64,000 nucleotides of DNA, taken from Streptomyces dengpaensis. GTDB taxonomy: Bacteria > Actinomycetota > Actinomycetes > Streptomycetales > Streptomycetaceae. The notes beneath the pieces are model-generated. The model saw only the letters and a list, made by a program, of their open reading frames with translations, was not told where the DNA came from and made no database searches. Both the position numbers and the translations under genes were made by a program. How positions within the stretch are numbered: the stretch's first letter is position 1; the number at the start of each line of letters is the position of its first letter. Positions 44,854 to 53,146 of the stretch are shown one piece after another. The stretch spans positions 2,852,001 to 2,916,000 of the forward strand of contig NZ_CP026652.1 in NCBI RefSeq assembly GCF_002946835.1, given 5' to 3'.

Positions 44854-44875
44854 TGACATAGCAAGGACCCTTGCT
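44854..44875 (+). promoter_or_regulatory. Operator-like inverted repeat beside TTGACA
   Basis: TTGACA is followed at once by AGCAAGG-AC-CCTTGCT (44860-44875), a seven-base perfect inverted repeat, about 110 bases upstream of the solute-binding protein gene. The position suggests a repressor or activator site in the transporter promoter; no matching -10 is evident. Confidence 0.5.
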
Positions 44876-44984
44876 GCCCGAGTCCGAATGGCAAGATGCC
44901 GTCATCACACAAGGTCGCGACACCCGAAGCCGTGTGTTCTCGTCGACCTATCGGCTACTCCCTCATCCGCCGGAGGAACCCACC

Positions 44985-45947
44985 ATGACCGCAAGCTCCA
45001 CCCGTCGTACGACCGCCGCGAAGTCCCGGATAGCAGCGGTCGGTGCGATCGCGGTCGCCGGCGCCCTGATCCTCACTGGCTGCGGTGACCAGACCGAAGG
45101 CGGAGGCGGCAGCTCCACCGAGTCGGCGAAGGCCAACACCGCCCCGCTGTTCTCCAAGCTGCCCAAGAAGATCCAGGACGCGGGCGAGATCAAGGTCGGC
45201 ACGAACGCCGAGTACGCCCCGATGGAGTCGGTGGAGAACGGCAAGATCGTCGGCGTCGACCCGGACCTGGCCGAGGCGCTCGGCAAGCAGCTCGGCGTGA
45301 AGTTCACGTTCACCTCCGGCTCCTTCGACGGCCTGATCACCGCCGTCAACTCCGGCCGCTACGACATCGCGATGTCCTCCATCACGGACAACAAGCAGCG
45401 CCAGGAGGGCCTGGACGACAAGGGCAAGAAGCTCGGCGAGGGCGTCGACTTCGTCGACTACTTCGTCGCGGGCACGGCCATCTACGTCAAGAAGGGCAAC
45501 CCGGAGGGCGTCAAGGGCATCGAGGACCTCTGCGGCAAGACCGCCGCCGTGCAGCGGGGCACTACGTACGAGACGGCCCTCAAGGACCAGTCCAAGAAGT
45601 GCACGGACGCCAAGAAGAAGGCCATCGACATCGAGTCCTTCGAGAACGACACCGAGGCGCAGACCCGGGTGAAGTCCGGCGGCGCGGCGGCCGGCGTCAA
45701 CGACTACCCGGTGGCGCTGGACCTGTCCCGCAAGGCCGACGGCGGCAACGCCTTCGAGGTGGTCGGCGAGCAGTACGACGCGGGCCCGTTCGGCATCGTG
45801 CTGAGCAAGAAGAACACCGAGCTCCGCGATGTCCTGAAGGAAGCCGTCGACGCGATCATCAAGGACGGCTCGTACCAGAAGGTCCTGGACAAGTGGGGCG
45901 CGCAGTCGGGCGCGATCGACAAGGCCGCGATCAACGGCGGCAAGTGA
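44985..45947 (+). CDS. Amino-acid ABC transporter substrate-binding lipoprotein
   Basis: A 320-residue lipoprotein starting at ATG 44985 behind CGGAGGAACC. The signal ends with ALILTGCG, the lipobox. The mature part has the polar-amino-acid-binding signature GEIKVGTNAEYAPMESVENGKIVGVDPDLAEALGKQLG, AVQRGTTYE and AGPFGIVLSKKN. It delivers a polar amino acid, likely glutamate or glutamine, to the membrane permease encoded next, with which it forms an operon. Confidence 0.92.
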   Translation: MTASSTRRTTAAKSRIAAVGAIAVAGALILTGCGDQTEGGGGSSTESAKANTAPLFSKLPKKIQDAGEIKVGTNAEYAPMESVENGKIVGVDPDLAEALGKQLGVKFTFTSGSFDGLITAVNSGRYDIAMSSITDNKQRQEGLDDKGKKLGEGVDFVDYFVAGTAIYVKKGNPEGVKGIEDLCGKTAAVQRGTTYETALKDQSKKCTDAKKKAIDIESFENDTEAQTRVKSGGAAAGVNDYPVALDLSRKADGGNAFEVVGEQYDAGPFGIVLSKKNTELRDVLKEAVDAIIKDGSYQKVLDKWGAQSGAIDKAAINGGK

Positions 45948-45975
45948 GCGAAGCGCACCACTGAAGGGCAGTCAC

Positions 45976-46950
45976 GTGACTGACAAGCTCAATAAGTCAG
46001 ACAAGTCCCCCGAGGACACTCCACCCTCCGGCACGACGCTCTCCAAGGCGTCGGTGCCCACGGGCGGCCCGGAGGCCATCAAGGCGATCCCCGTCCGCCA
46101 CTACGGCCGGTGGGTCAGCGGTGTCGTCGTCCTCGCGCTCCTCGCGGGGCTCGCCTACGCGTTCTCGCAGGGCGACATCCAGTGGAGCACGGTCGGCGAC
46201 CAGCTCTTCGAGGCCAGTGTCGTCAAGGGCGCGGGCCGTACGCTGCTGATCAGCGTGCTCGCCATGGTCATGGGCGTGGTGCTGGGCGTCATCCTGGCGG
46301 TGATGCGCCTGTCGAAGAACCCGGTGACCAGCAGCGTCGCCTGGCTGTACATCTGGTTCTTCCGCGGCACCCCGGTCTACGTCCAGCTGCTGCTCTGGTT
46401 CAACCTGGCGCTGATCTTCCCCGTCCTCAACCTCGGTCCGATCTACAAGGACGAGATGACGGACGTGATGACCCCGTTCATGTGCGCCCTGCTGGGCCTG
46501 GGCCTGAACGAGGCCGCGTACATGGCGGAGATCTGCCGCGCCGGCCTGCTGGCCGTCGACGAGGGCCAGACGGAGGCCTCGCACGCGCTGGGCATGACGC
46601 ACACCAAGACCCTGCGCCGGATCGTGATCCCGCAGGCGATGCGCGTCATCGTGCCGCCGACCGGCAACGAGTTCATCAACATGTTGAAGACCTCGTCGCT
46701 GGTGTACGCGGTGACGTACAACGAGCTGCTGCGCTCGACGTCGGCGATCGGCTCCACGTCGTACGCCGTGATGGAGATGCTCTTCGTGGCCTCCATCTGG
46801 TACCTGGTGATGACCAGCGTGTTCAGCGTCTTCCAGTACTACCTGGAGCGCCATTACGCACGTGGTTCCAGCCGCAGCCTGCCGCCGACGGTCTTCCAGA
46901 AGATCCAGGCGAACCTGTTCTCGAAGGGCAGCCCGAGGGGAGCCGTGTGA
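45976..46950 (+). CDS. Amino-acid ABC transporter permease
   Basis: A 324-residue His/Glu/Gln/Arg-type permease. A 50-residue cytoplasmic N-terminus is followed by about six membrane helices; the family motifs are [17 protein letters not shown] and the EAA loop [28 protein letters not shown] 45976 is the start. The stop overlaps the ATG of the ATPase gene by one base (TGATG). A single permease suggests a homodimeric channel. Confidence 0.95.
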   Translation: MTDKLNKSDKSPEDTPPSGTTLSKASVPTGGPEAIKAIPVRHYGRWVSGVVVLALLAGLAYAFSQGDIQWSTVGDQLFEASVVKGAGRTLLISVLAMVMGVVLGVILAVMRLSKNPVTSSVAWLYIWFFRGTPVYVQLLLWFNLALIFPVLNLGPIYKDEMTDVMTPFMCALLGLGLNEAAYMAEICRAGLLAVDEGQTEASHALGMTHTKTLRRIVIPQAMRVIVPPTGNEFINMLKTSSLVYAVTYNELLRSTSAIGSTSYAVMEMLFVASIWYLVMTSVFSVFQYYLERHYARGSSRSLPPTVFQKIQANLFSKGSPRGAV

Positions 46951-47711
46951 TGACCGCCATGGTGAAGGCCGAGGGCGTCCACAAGTCCTTCGGACTGGTC
47001 GAGGTTCTCAAGGGCATCGACCTGGAAGTGCAGTCCGGCGAGGTCTTCTGCCTCATCGGCCCGTCCGGCTCCGGCAAGTCGACCTTCCTCCGGTGCATCA
47101 ACCACCTGGAGAAGATCAACGCCGGCCGCCTGTACGTCGACGGTGACCTGGTCGGCTATCGCCAGAAGGGCGACAAGCTGTACGAGCTCAAGGACAGCGA
47201 AGTCGCCCTGAAGCGCCGGGACATCGGCATGGTCTTCCAGCGCTTCAACCTGTTCCCGCACATGACGGCCGTCGAGAACGTCATGGAGGCCCCCATCCAG
47301 GTGAAGGGTGCGAAGAAGGCTGACGCGCACCACCGTGCGATGGAGCTCCTCGACCGGGTCGGCCTGTCCGACAAAGCGGGCAACTACCCCTCGCAGCTCT
47401 CCGGCGGCCAGCAGCAGCGCGTGGCGATCGCCCGCGCGCTGGCGATGGACCCGAAGCTGATGCTCTTCGACGAGCCGACCTCGGCGCTCGACCCGGAGCT
47501 GGTCGGTGACGTCCTCGACGTCATGCGCGACCTCGCCGAGTCCGGTATGACGATGGTCGTCGTCACGCACGAGATGGGCTTCGCCCGCGAGGTGGGCGAC
47601 TCGCTGGTCTTCATGGACGGCGGTGTGGTGGTCGAGAAGGGCCACCCCCGTGACGTCCTGACGGATCCGCAGCACGAGCGGACGAAGTCGTTCCTGTCGA
47701 AGGTGCTGTAG
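46950..47711 (+). CDS. Amino-acid ABC transporter ATP-binding protein
   Basis: A 253-residue ATPase of the polar amino-acid transporter family. Walker A is [11 protein letters not shown] loop [11 protein letters not shown], signature [16 protein letters not shown], Walker [13 protein letters not shown] and switch His in [12 protein letters not shown]. It powers the transporter encoded by the two genes upstream and ends the operon; a strong hairpin lies 14 bases after the stop. Confidence 0.97.
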   Translation: MTAMVKAEGVHKSFGLVEVLKGIDLEVQSGEVFCLIGPSGSGKSTFLRCINHLEKINAGRLYVDGDLVGYRQKGDKLYELKDSEVALKRRDIGMVFQRFNLFPHMTAVENVMEAPIQVKGAKKADAHHRAMELLDRVGLSDKAGNYPSQLSGGQQQRVAIARALAMDPKLMLFDEPTSALDPELVGDVLDVMRDLAESGMTMVVVTHEMGFAREVGDSLVFMDGGVVVEKGHPRDVLTDPQHERTKSFLSKVL

Positions 47712-47724
47712 CCCGACGAAAAGG

Positions 47725-47753
47725 GGGGCGGTACGGGATCCTCGTACCGCCCC
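47725..47753 (+). terminator. Terminator of the amino-acid ABC operon
   Basis: GGGGCGGTACG pairs with CGTACCGCCCC around a seven-base loop, preceded by AAAA and followed by TCCTTCG. It is shared with the convergent decayed sigma locus. Confidence 0.85.
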
Positions 47754-47820
47754 TCCTTCGTGTCCGCGGACTACGGCAACAGCTGTGGCCTGACGGCCAG
47801 TTCGCGCAGCTGCGCCCGGG

Positions 47821-48018
47821 TCAGCGCAGCACGCCCGCCCCGAGGACGACCCCGGACGCGACCGTCGCCGCAACCACGCCCGTCGCCACGGCGCGCCGGC
47901 GCCACCGCAGCCGGGACGCCCGCGCGAAGACGGCCTCGCCGCCCCGGCTCACCGGCACCGGCACGGTGTCGACGGCCCTCCCCAGCAGCTCTCGTACCCG
48001 CACTTCTTCCTCACTCAT
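47821..48018 (-). pseudogene. Truncated sigma-associated membrane protein
   Basis: This 65-residue ORF starts with an ATG overlapping the sigma-factor stop (ATGA): cytoplasmic N-terminus [21 protein letters not shown], then a membrane helix VATGVVAATVASGVVLGAGV, and stops abruptly at GVLR. In another frame directly after it one reads ALTRAQLRELAVRPQLLP followed by a stop, which looks like the original C-terminus of this protein type. An internal deletion with frameshift is the simplest explanation. It would have been the partner (anti-sigma or related) of the sigma factor. Confidence 0.6.
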
Positions 48019-48503
48019 ACGTGTTCCTCCCGCACCGCGGCCCTCAACGCCGCGAGTCCCCTGGCCGTGTGGCTCTTGACCGTGCTCTCCCGCATCCCGA
48101 GCAGCTCGGCGGTGGCGGCCACGCTGAGGTCCTCCCAGAACCGCAGCACCAGCACCGCCCGCTGTCTGGGCGCGAGTTCCGCGAGAGCGGCCCGCACCAT
48201 CAGCCCGGTGTCGCTGTCCACCGACTGCCCCGGCACGTCCGGCAGTTCGCCCTACGCCTGCTCGCGCCGCCAGAATCTGCGGCGGGCCGAGATGAAGGTG
48301 TTGACGAGCGTCCTGCGCGCATAGGCCTCGAGGTTCTCCAGCCGCCCGTGCCTCCGCGCGCCGAGGACGACCTTCACCAGCGTCGTCTGGACGAGGTCCT
48401 CCGCCTCGTCGCGGTTGCCGCACAACAGGTAGGCACTGCGGAACAGTGCCGTGCGCCTGCCCTCGACGAAGGCGTGCAGAGCCGCTTCCGCGCCCCGCGT
48501 CAT
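48015..48503 (-). pseudogene. SigE-family ECF sigma factor interrupted by an in-frame TAG
   Basis: ATG 48503 behind GGGAGGG starts a SigE-family sigma: ALHAFVEGRRTALFRSAYLLCGNRDEAEDLVQTTLVKV (region 2) and ENLEAYARRTLVNTFISARRRFWRREQA, then TAG at 48252-48254. The same frame continues with [14 protein letters not shown] and a complete region 4 ([42 protein letters not shown]) to the stop at 48015. The amber codon sits in the linker between regions 2 and 4. Without suppression only half a sigma is made. The next gene is also damaged, which supports genuine decay rather than sequencing error. Confidence 0.75.
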
Positions 48504-48581
48504 CCCTCCCCCTTTCCCCGGTCCACCGGGTACGGACCGTCTCACCCGTACCAGTGCGGTGGGGTGCCTCATGGGATGCAG

Positions 48582-48613
48582 AGGAGGCGGTACGAACTTT
48601 CGTACCGCCTCCT
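48582..48613 (-). terminator. Perfect 15-bp inverted repeat after methyltransferase gene
   Basis: AGGAGGCGGTACGAA and its exact complement are separated by only CT, forming a cruciform or terminator hairpin after the methyltransferase stop. The core GGCGGTACG also forms the stem of the hairpin at 47725-47753, so similar hairpins flank the decayed sigma locus. Confidence 0.8.
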
Positions 48614-48631
48614 GCTCGCCGGTGCGGAGCC

Positions 48632-49390
48632 CTACTTGACCGCGAGGACCAGCGCGTCCGAGGGCGAGCGCCACACGGGCCGGGCCTCCCCGAAGCCCTT
48701 CTCGCGCAGTACGCGCGCGTGCCACTCGGCGGAGGGGGTCTCGCCGTCGGCGTGGTCGCCGTAGATCTCGAAGCGGCGGGCGGTGGGCTCGGCGAGGACG
48801 GGGTCGCTCGCGGCCAGCTCCCACCATTCGGTCCAGGCGAGTGCGCCGTCCTTCTTGGCCTGTTCCATACGGGCGTGCCGCTGGGCGCGCTCCGCCGCGT
48901 TGATCCTGGGCGTCGTCTCGTCGATCATGTGGTCGGCGTTCATGAAGACACCGCCGTCGCGGACGAGTTCCGCGATCTGACCGTAGAGGGCCGCGAGGGG
49001 TTCGATGTGCAGCCAGTGCAGGGCCGTGGCCGTGAGGACGGCGTCGTAGGAGTCGTACGGCAGCCGCGTGGGCCACGCGGGGTCCTTGAGGTCGTCCGTG
49101 ACGAAGGTGACCCGGTCGTCGCCCGCGAAGGTGCCCTCGGCGATGGTGAGCAGTGCGGGGTCGCGGTCGACGCCGGTGCTGGTGGCCTTGGGGAAGCGGG
49201 CGAGCAGCCGCGCCGTGATGGTGCCGGTGCCGCAGGCGAGGTCGAGGACGCGCGGCTCCGGCCCGACAACGGCCTCGACCATGTCGAGCATCACGCGGAA
49301 GCGTTCCTCGCGGTCCGGCATGTACCACTCCTGCTGCCGGTCCCAGCTCTCCTGCCAGGCGCGCCAGTCGGTTCCGGTGGCGATGTCCAT
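48632..49390 (-). CDS. Class I SAM-dependent methyltransferase
   Basis: A 252-residue methyltransferase. SAM motif I is VLDLACGTGTITARLL near residue 43, acidic motif II VDRDPALL, motif IV in YDAVLTATALHWL. FMNADHMIDETTPR and the C-terminal region are of the trans-aconitate-methyltransferase-like class that acts on small molecules. ATG 49390 is preceded by GAAGGGGCTTCC in reverse sense; an upstream ATG exists but overlaps the divergent promoter. Substrate unknown. Confidence 0.88.
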   Translation of the reverse strand: MDIATGTDWRAWQESWDRQQEWYMPDREERFRVMLDMVEAVVGPEPRVLDLACGTGTITARLLARFPKATSTGVDRDPALLTIAEGTFAGDDRVTFVTDDLKDPAWPTRLPYDSYDAVLTATALHWLHIEPLAALYGQIAELVRDGGVFMNADHMIDETTPRINAAERAQRHARMEQAKKDGALAWTEWWELAASDPVLAEPTARRFEIYGDHADGETPSAEWHARVLREKGFGEARPVWRSPSDALVLAVK

Positions 49391-49490
49391 GGAAGCCCCT
49401 TCTCCCCTCGTCCACGTAATACCCTGTAAGTGCAATCAGCTGTTACCTGACCGCAGGCACGACGATAGAGCGCCCTCGTAAGGACTACAA

Positions 49491-50120
49491 GTGGAACTGG
49501 CCTATTACTCGGATTACGCTGTCCGTCTCGTCAACAGCGAGGAACCGGCCCGGGGCAAGGACTCACTGACCTCGGTCGAGGCCGTCCGCGACCTCTTCGG
49601 GGGCAACGCCTCGGCGGCCCGCCGCGCCACGGACGCGGACGTCACCCGCTTCCGCTCCGTACGGGCCCGGCTGCGCGCTGTCTTCGAGGCGGCGGACGGC
49701 GACGACGAAACCCTCGCCGTGGACCTGCTGAACTCACTCCTGCTGGAGTTCCCGGTGAGCCCGCAGATCTCCGGCCACGACGTCCGGGACGACGACGGGC
49801 GCCCCCTGTGGCACATGCACCTGGCCGACCACCCGTCGAACGCGACGGCGGGCTACGCGGCGATCGCCGCGATGGGCCTCGCCTTCCACCTCACCGAGTA
49901 CGGCGTCGACCGGCTGGGCCTGTGCCAGGCAGCACCCTGCCGCAACGCCTACCTGGACACCTCGACGAACCGCTCCCGGCGCTACTGCTCGGACCGCTGC
50001 GCGACCCGCGCCAACGTGGCGGCCTACCGCGCCCGCAAGCGCTTGGAGGCGGACCGGTCGGACAGCACGGGCCTGGCAGCCCCCAGCACCCACCGCACCA
50101 CCGCGAGCGGCGACCGCTGA
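49491..50120 (+). CDS. CGNR zinc-finger / ABATE-domain regulator
   Basis: A 209-residue protein. The N-terminal ABATE domain (YSDYAVRLVNSEEPARG, SVEAVRDLFGG) is a stress-sensing-like module; the C-terminal treble clef has CQAAPCRNAYLD...RRYCSDRCATRANVAAYR, the CGNR zinc finger with CGNR-type second loop here varied to CRN. Such proteins are predicted transcription regulators. GTG 49491 follows AAGGACTACAA. Its 3' end overlaps that of the convergent sodX gene by 97 bases. Confidence 0.92.
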   Translation: MELAYYSDYAVRLVNSEEPARGKDSLTSVEAVRDLFGGNASAARRATDADVTRFRSVRARLRAVFEAADGDDETLAVDLLNSLLLEFPVSPQISGHDVRDDDGRPLWHMHLADHPSNATAGYAAIAAMGLAFHLTEYGVDRLGLCQAAPCRNAYLDTSTNRSRRYCSDRCATRANVAAYRARKRLEADRSDSTGLAAPSTHRTTASGDR

Positions 50121-50458
50121 CCGTCCTTCAGGGGCCGGCACCGAAACCGCACCTTCCCGAGGACGAGCTCCTCGGGAACGGTGCCGTAATCAGTGCTGTC
50201 GCCCCCGGCGAACGCGTTGTCGCCGAGCACCCACCAGCCCGCCTCCCGCCGCTCCGCGATCCGCTTGACGACCAGCAGATCCTGCTGGAACGGATGACGC
50301 AGGACGACGACGTCACCGGGCCTGACCCGCGCCCCCCACTGCACGACGAGCCGATCCCCGTGCCGCAGCGTGGGCACCATCGACGGCCCCGTCACCTCCG
50401 CCGCCCCGAACGGCAGCAGGACCCTCCCCCGCTCGGTCTCCTGCGACAGCTCCGGCAT
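50024..50458 (-). CDS. sodX: Nickel superoxide dismutase maturation protease
   Basis: A 144-residue signal-peptidase-type serine protease. Catalytic Ser lies in VTGPSMVPTLRHGDRL and Lys in DLLVVKRIAERR; WWVLGDNAFAGGDST is the third S26 box. Such proteins remove the N-terminal leader of SodN so that His1 can bind nickel. The divergent neighbour encodes SodN, confirming the role. ATG 50456-50458 yields the expected MPELSQ start; longer in-frame starts run into the sodN gene. The 3' end runs 97 bases into the convergent CGNR gene. Confidence 0.93.
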   Translation of the reverse strand: MPELSQETERGRVLLPFGAAEVTGPSMVPTLRHGDRLVVQWGARVRPGDVVVLRHPFQQDLLVVKRIAERREAGWWVLGDNAFAGGDSTDYGTVPEELVLGKVRFRCRPLKDGQRSPLAVVRWVLGAARPVLSDRSASKRLRAR

Positions 50459-50603
50459 CCCCGGCACCTCCCCGGTCCTATCCTCCACCAGTCCCAGTTT
50501 CACCCTGGACTTTTGACCTAAGCCCATGGGGGCACTCGCGAAAAGTCGTCTCCTACGGAGTAATGTCCCACCTGAGAAGACGATCACGAGGAAGGACAGC
50601 TCC
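50459..50603. promoter_or_regulatory. Divergent sodX/sodN promoter region
   Basis: In 145 bases both genes must be promoted. TAATGT (around 50561) is a plausible -10 for sodN about 40 bases before its start, with AAAGTC as weak -35. AGGAAGGA is the sodN ribosome-binding site. In S. coelicolor sodN mRNA is controlled by a small RNA from sodF; I could not verify the pairing sequence here. Confidence 0.5.
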
Positions 50604-50999
50604 ATGCTCTCCCGCCTGTTTGCCCCCAAGGTCAAGGTCAGCGCGCACTGCGACCTGCCCTGCGGTGTGTACGACCCGGCCCAGGCCCGCATCGAGGCGG
50701 AGTCGGTGAAGGCCGTCCAGGAAAAGATGGCCGCCAACGACGATCCGCACTTCCAGATGCGCGCCACCCTCATCAAGGAGCAGCGCGCCGAGCTCGCCAA
50801 GCACCACGTGTCGGTGCTCTGGAGCGACTACTTCAAGCCCCCGCACTTCGAGAAGTACCCCGAGCTGAACCAGCTGGTCAACGACACCCTGAAGGCCCTC
50901 TCGGCCGCCAAGGCGTCGACGGACCCGGCGACGGGCCAGAAGGCTCTGGACTACATCGCCCAGATCGACAAGATCTTCTGGGAGACCAAGAAGGCTTGA
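50604..50999 (+). CDS. sodN: Nickel superoxide dismutase
   Basis: A 131-residue precursor with a 14-residue leader (MLSRLFAPKVKVSA) cleaved before HCDLPCGVYDP, the nickel hook that provides His1, Cys2 and Cys6 as ligands. The remaining four-helix protein (ARIEAESVKAVQEKM, HHVSVLWSDYFKPPHFEKYP) matches full-length Streptomyces SodN. It dismutates superoxide in the cytoplasm as a hexamer. Its stop is only seven bases from the stop of the integrase gene, so the mobile element lies directly against its 3' end. Confidence 0.97.
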   Translation: MLSRLFAPKVKVSAHCDLPCGVYDPAQARIEAESVKAVQEKMAANDDPHFQMRATLIKEQRAELAKHHVSVLWSDYFKPPHFEKYPELNQLVNDTLKALSAAKASTDPATGQKALDYIAQIDKIFWETKKA

Positions 51000-51006
51000 T
51001 CTTGCC

Positions 51007-52161
51007 TCAAGTCCTTTGACCTGCAATTTCCTTGCTTGCAGTGTCTCCCTGTCCGCACCCGGTCCGCAGGCCGCCAAGCACGGCGTCCATAACGGTCCGG
51101 GTGCGGTCTTCTTCGCCCGGCCACAGGTGGGCGTAGATCCGCAGCGTGATGACGGCGGACGCGTGGCCGAGGACGAGTTGGACCTGCTTGACGCTTGCCC
51201 CACCCGCGATGAGCGCGGAGGCGTAGAAGTGCCGCAGGTCGTGCGTCACCATGTGCGGCAGCTCGACGGGTTTGCGGCCCTCGCGCTCGGCCGCCTCGTT
51301 CTCCGCGGCTTGGAGCGCCTTGCGAGCGCAGTTCCATTCGGTCTTCCAGCGACGGTAGTTGAGGGGTTCGCCCTCCTCCATCGTGAACAGCCACTCCTTG
51401 GAGGGGCGTGCGGCGAGGTGCGTGAGGAGCGCGTCAGTGACGACCTCACCGACCGGGACAGTACGCCGGGACTTTGCGGTCTTCGGCGGCCCGATCTTCC
51501 CGGACTGAAGGCGCTGGCGCTCGACGCGAATAGTGCCGGCCTTGAAGTCGACGTCCGACACCTTGAGGCCGAGCAACTCGCCTATTCGCAAGCCTGATCC
51601 GGCGAGCGTGACGATCGCCGCGCGGATGTACGGCGGCATCACGCGGGCCATGGCCTCGACTTGCGCGACCGTGGGCGGGGTGACCTCCTCGTCCGGCATG
51701 GGCGGGAGGGTGATCCGGCGGCACGGGCTGGAGGCAATGACCTTGTCCTCGACGGCCGCGGTCATGAGGCGTACGAGGACGTCGTAGACGTTGCGCACGC
51801 TGCCAGGCCCGAGCAGCTCCGACAGGTTCTTGAAGAGCACCTGGAGGTCGTTGCGGCGTATCGCCGCCATGGCGCGGGCGCCGAGCGCCGGGACGAGGTG
51901 GAGCCGGAGCGCGTTGTCGGTGATCCGCTCACCCGCCTCGCTCGCGATGAGCGACTCCTCCCACTTCTTCGCGTACTTCTCGAACGTGATCCGTCCGGCC
52001 TGCGGGTCGACGTACTGGCCCGTGACGATGCTGGCCGTGACCTCGTCGAGCCAGCGCTGGGCGTCGAGCTTCCGGTCGAAGTGGCGGGCGTGCTCATTGC
52101 CGTCGAGATCTCGGTAGCGGGCCCGCCATTTGCCGTTGGGACGCTTCTGGATGTTCGCCAA
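51007..52161 (-). CDS. int: Tyrosine-recombinase integrase of the mobile element
   Basis: A 384-residue phage-type integrase. The N-terminal arm-binding part (GKWRARYRDLDGNEHARHF) and SAM-like core domain precede the catalytic domain: Arg in GSGLRIGELLGLKVSDVD, HDLRHFYAS (His-x-x-Arg), His in LGHASAVIT and Tyr in LRIYAHL. ATG 52161. It converges on sodN with a seven-base gap, suggesting that attL lies at or next to the sodN 3' end. It would integrate and excise the element with the excisionase-like protein. Confidence 0.95.
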   Translation of the reverse strand: MANIQKRPNGKWRARYRDLDGNEHARHFDRKLDAQRWLDEVTASIVTGQYVDPQAGRITFEKYAKKWEESLIASEAGERITDNALRLHLVPALGARAMAAIRRNDLQVLFKNLSELLGPGSVRNVYDVLVRLMTAAVEDKVIASSPCRRITLPPMPDEEVTPPTVAQVEAMARVMPPYIRAAIVTLAGSGLRIGELLGLKVSDVDFKAGTIRVERQRLQSGKIGPPKTAKSRRTVPVGEVVTDALLTHLAARPSKEWLFTMEEGEPLNYRRWKTEWNCARKALQAAENEAAEREGRKPVELPHMVTHDLRHFYASALIAGGASVKQVQLVLGHASAVITLRIYAHLWPGEEDRTRTVMDAVLGGLRTGCGQGDTASKEIAGQRT

Positions 52162-52182
52162 GTGGCTTCTCCCTTGGGTTGG

Positions 52183-52686
52183 TTATCGGTGGTAGCCGCC
52201 GCCCTCGATGTGCTCGGTGAGGGTGCGGGCGTCGCGCTCGTCGCCCATGAGGCGAAGGCACTGTTCGTGGATGGCCCGTGAGCTGTCCGGGTGGGCCTGG
52301 ATGTACTCGGCGATGCCAACGACGGCGTGGTGCAGGCGGTCCTCGGCATCGCGTGTCTCGTAGTACGCCTCGACGGCTTCCTGGACGAGCCGTCTGCTGT
52401 CGAGGTCCAGCCCTTCCAGAGGCGGGGACATCAGCTCTTCGAGGGGCAGCTCGAAGACGCGGGCGAAGGCGAGGGCTTCGTCGACGTTGATACGGCGGCG
52501 TGGGGTGCCGTTCTCGATGCGCCAGACCGCGGTTTGGTTCATCTTGACGCCGGCCTTGGACACACGGTCCGCCAGCTCGATCGTGCTCCATCCCCTGACC
52601 TCGCGCTCCAGCGCCACCCGGGCGGCGATGTTGCCCTCGCTGTAGAGCAGCGGCACCTCACCACCGTCGACCTTGTCGCCTGCCAT
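52183..52686 (-). CDS. XRE-family helix-turn-helix regulator
   Basis: A 167-residue protein with an N-terminal HTH (WSTIELADRVSKAGVKMNQTAVWRIENGTP) followed by a helical domain. It lies between the integrase and the rightward excisionase-like gene, the usual place for the repressor of an integrative element. The 120-base AT-richer gap to 52807 would be its operator and promoter region. Start ATG 52686. Confidence 0.88.
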   Translation of the reverse strand: MAGDKVDGGEVPLLYSEGNIAARVALEREVRGWSTIELADRVSKAGVKMNQTAVWRIENGTPRRRINVDEALAFARVFELPLEELMSPPLEGLDLDSRRLVQEAVEAYYETRDAEDRLHHAVVGIAEYIQAHPDSSRAIHEQCLRLMGDERDARTLTEHIEGGGYHR

Positions 52687-52806
52687 CGGACCTCCATCTT
52701 GATCGTCGCTTTCCTAATTGAAACACGTACTTGCCGATTTGGCTAACCGTCGATCGTCGGGTACAACCTATGCAGACCGGATTGCCACCTAGTCGATTGG
52801 GAATGC

Positions 52807-53001
52807 ATGCGATATCTGACCACCGCCGAGGTCGCCGAGCGCTACCGCACAGCGGAGAGCACCGTCTGCTACTGGCGCCAGATCGAAAAGGGCCCTCGCG
52901 GCATCAAGATCGGCAAGCGGGTGCTGTACCCCGAAGCCGAACTGCTGCGGTACGAGCGGGCGCTGATCGACGGCCGCGACGAGTGGGGTCTGGCCTCCTG
53001 A
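52807..53001 (+). CDS. Excisionase-like HTH protein
   Basis: A 64-residue winged-helix protein of the MerR/AlpA type (YLTTAEVAERYRTAESTVCYWRQIEKGPRGIKIGKRVLY), typical of actinobacterial Xis proteins. It is divergent from the repressor. ATG 52807; an ATG four bases earlier is out of frame. A terminator follows 25 bases after the stop, so it is probably made alone. Confidence 0.87.
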   Translation: MRYLTTAEVAERYRTAESTVCYWRQIEKGPRGIKIGKRVLYPEAELLRYERALIDGRDEWGLAS

Positions 53002-53025
53002 GCCGTAGGCGCCGGACACAGCAAC

Positions 53026-53053
53026 GGCCCTCGGCGCGCCAACGCCGAGGGCC
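53026..53053 (+). terminator. Terminator after excisionase gene
   Basis: GGCCCTCGGCG pairs perfectly with CGCCGAGGGCC around a six-base loop (CGCCAA). Confidence 0.9.
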
Positions 53054-53146
53054 GGAGATTCCCCTGCCGATCGCCCATCCCTGAACGAACAAGCTGGTGA
53101 GGGGCGGGACCTTGCCCGTCCTGCCCCTCACCGGAGAGGAACGTCT

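Larger units (their letters stand above)
44446..44984. other. 539-base divergent region between malic enzyme and ABC transporter
   Basis: No convincing gene. The right half holds a palindrome containing a DnaA box (44687-44702) and an inverted repeat next to TTGACA (44854-44875). The left half is GC-rich with TGGTTGAGG direct repeats near 44470 and 44490. Confidence 0.6.

Noticed and set aside
51021..51041. CTGCAA...TTGCAG inverted repeat as integrase attachment core
   Set aside because: It lies inside the integrase coding end and I found no second copy; kept only as a weak possibility.
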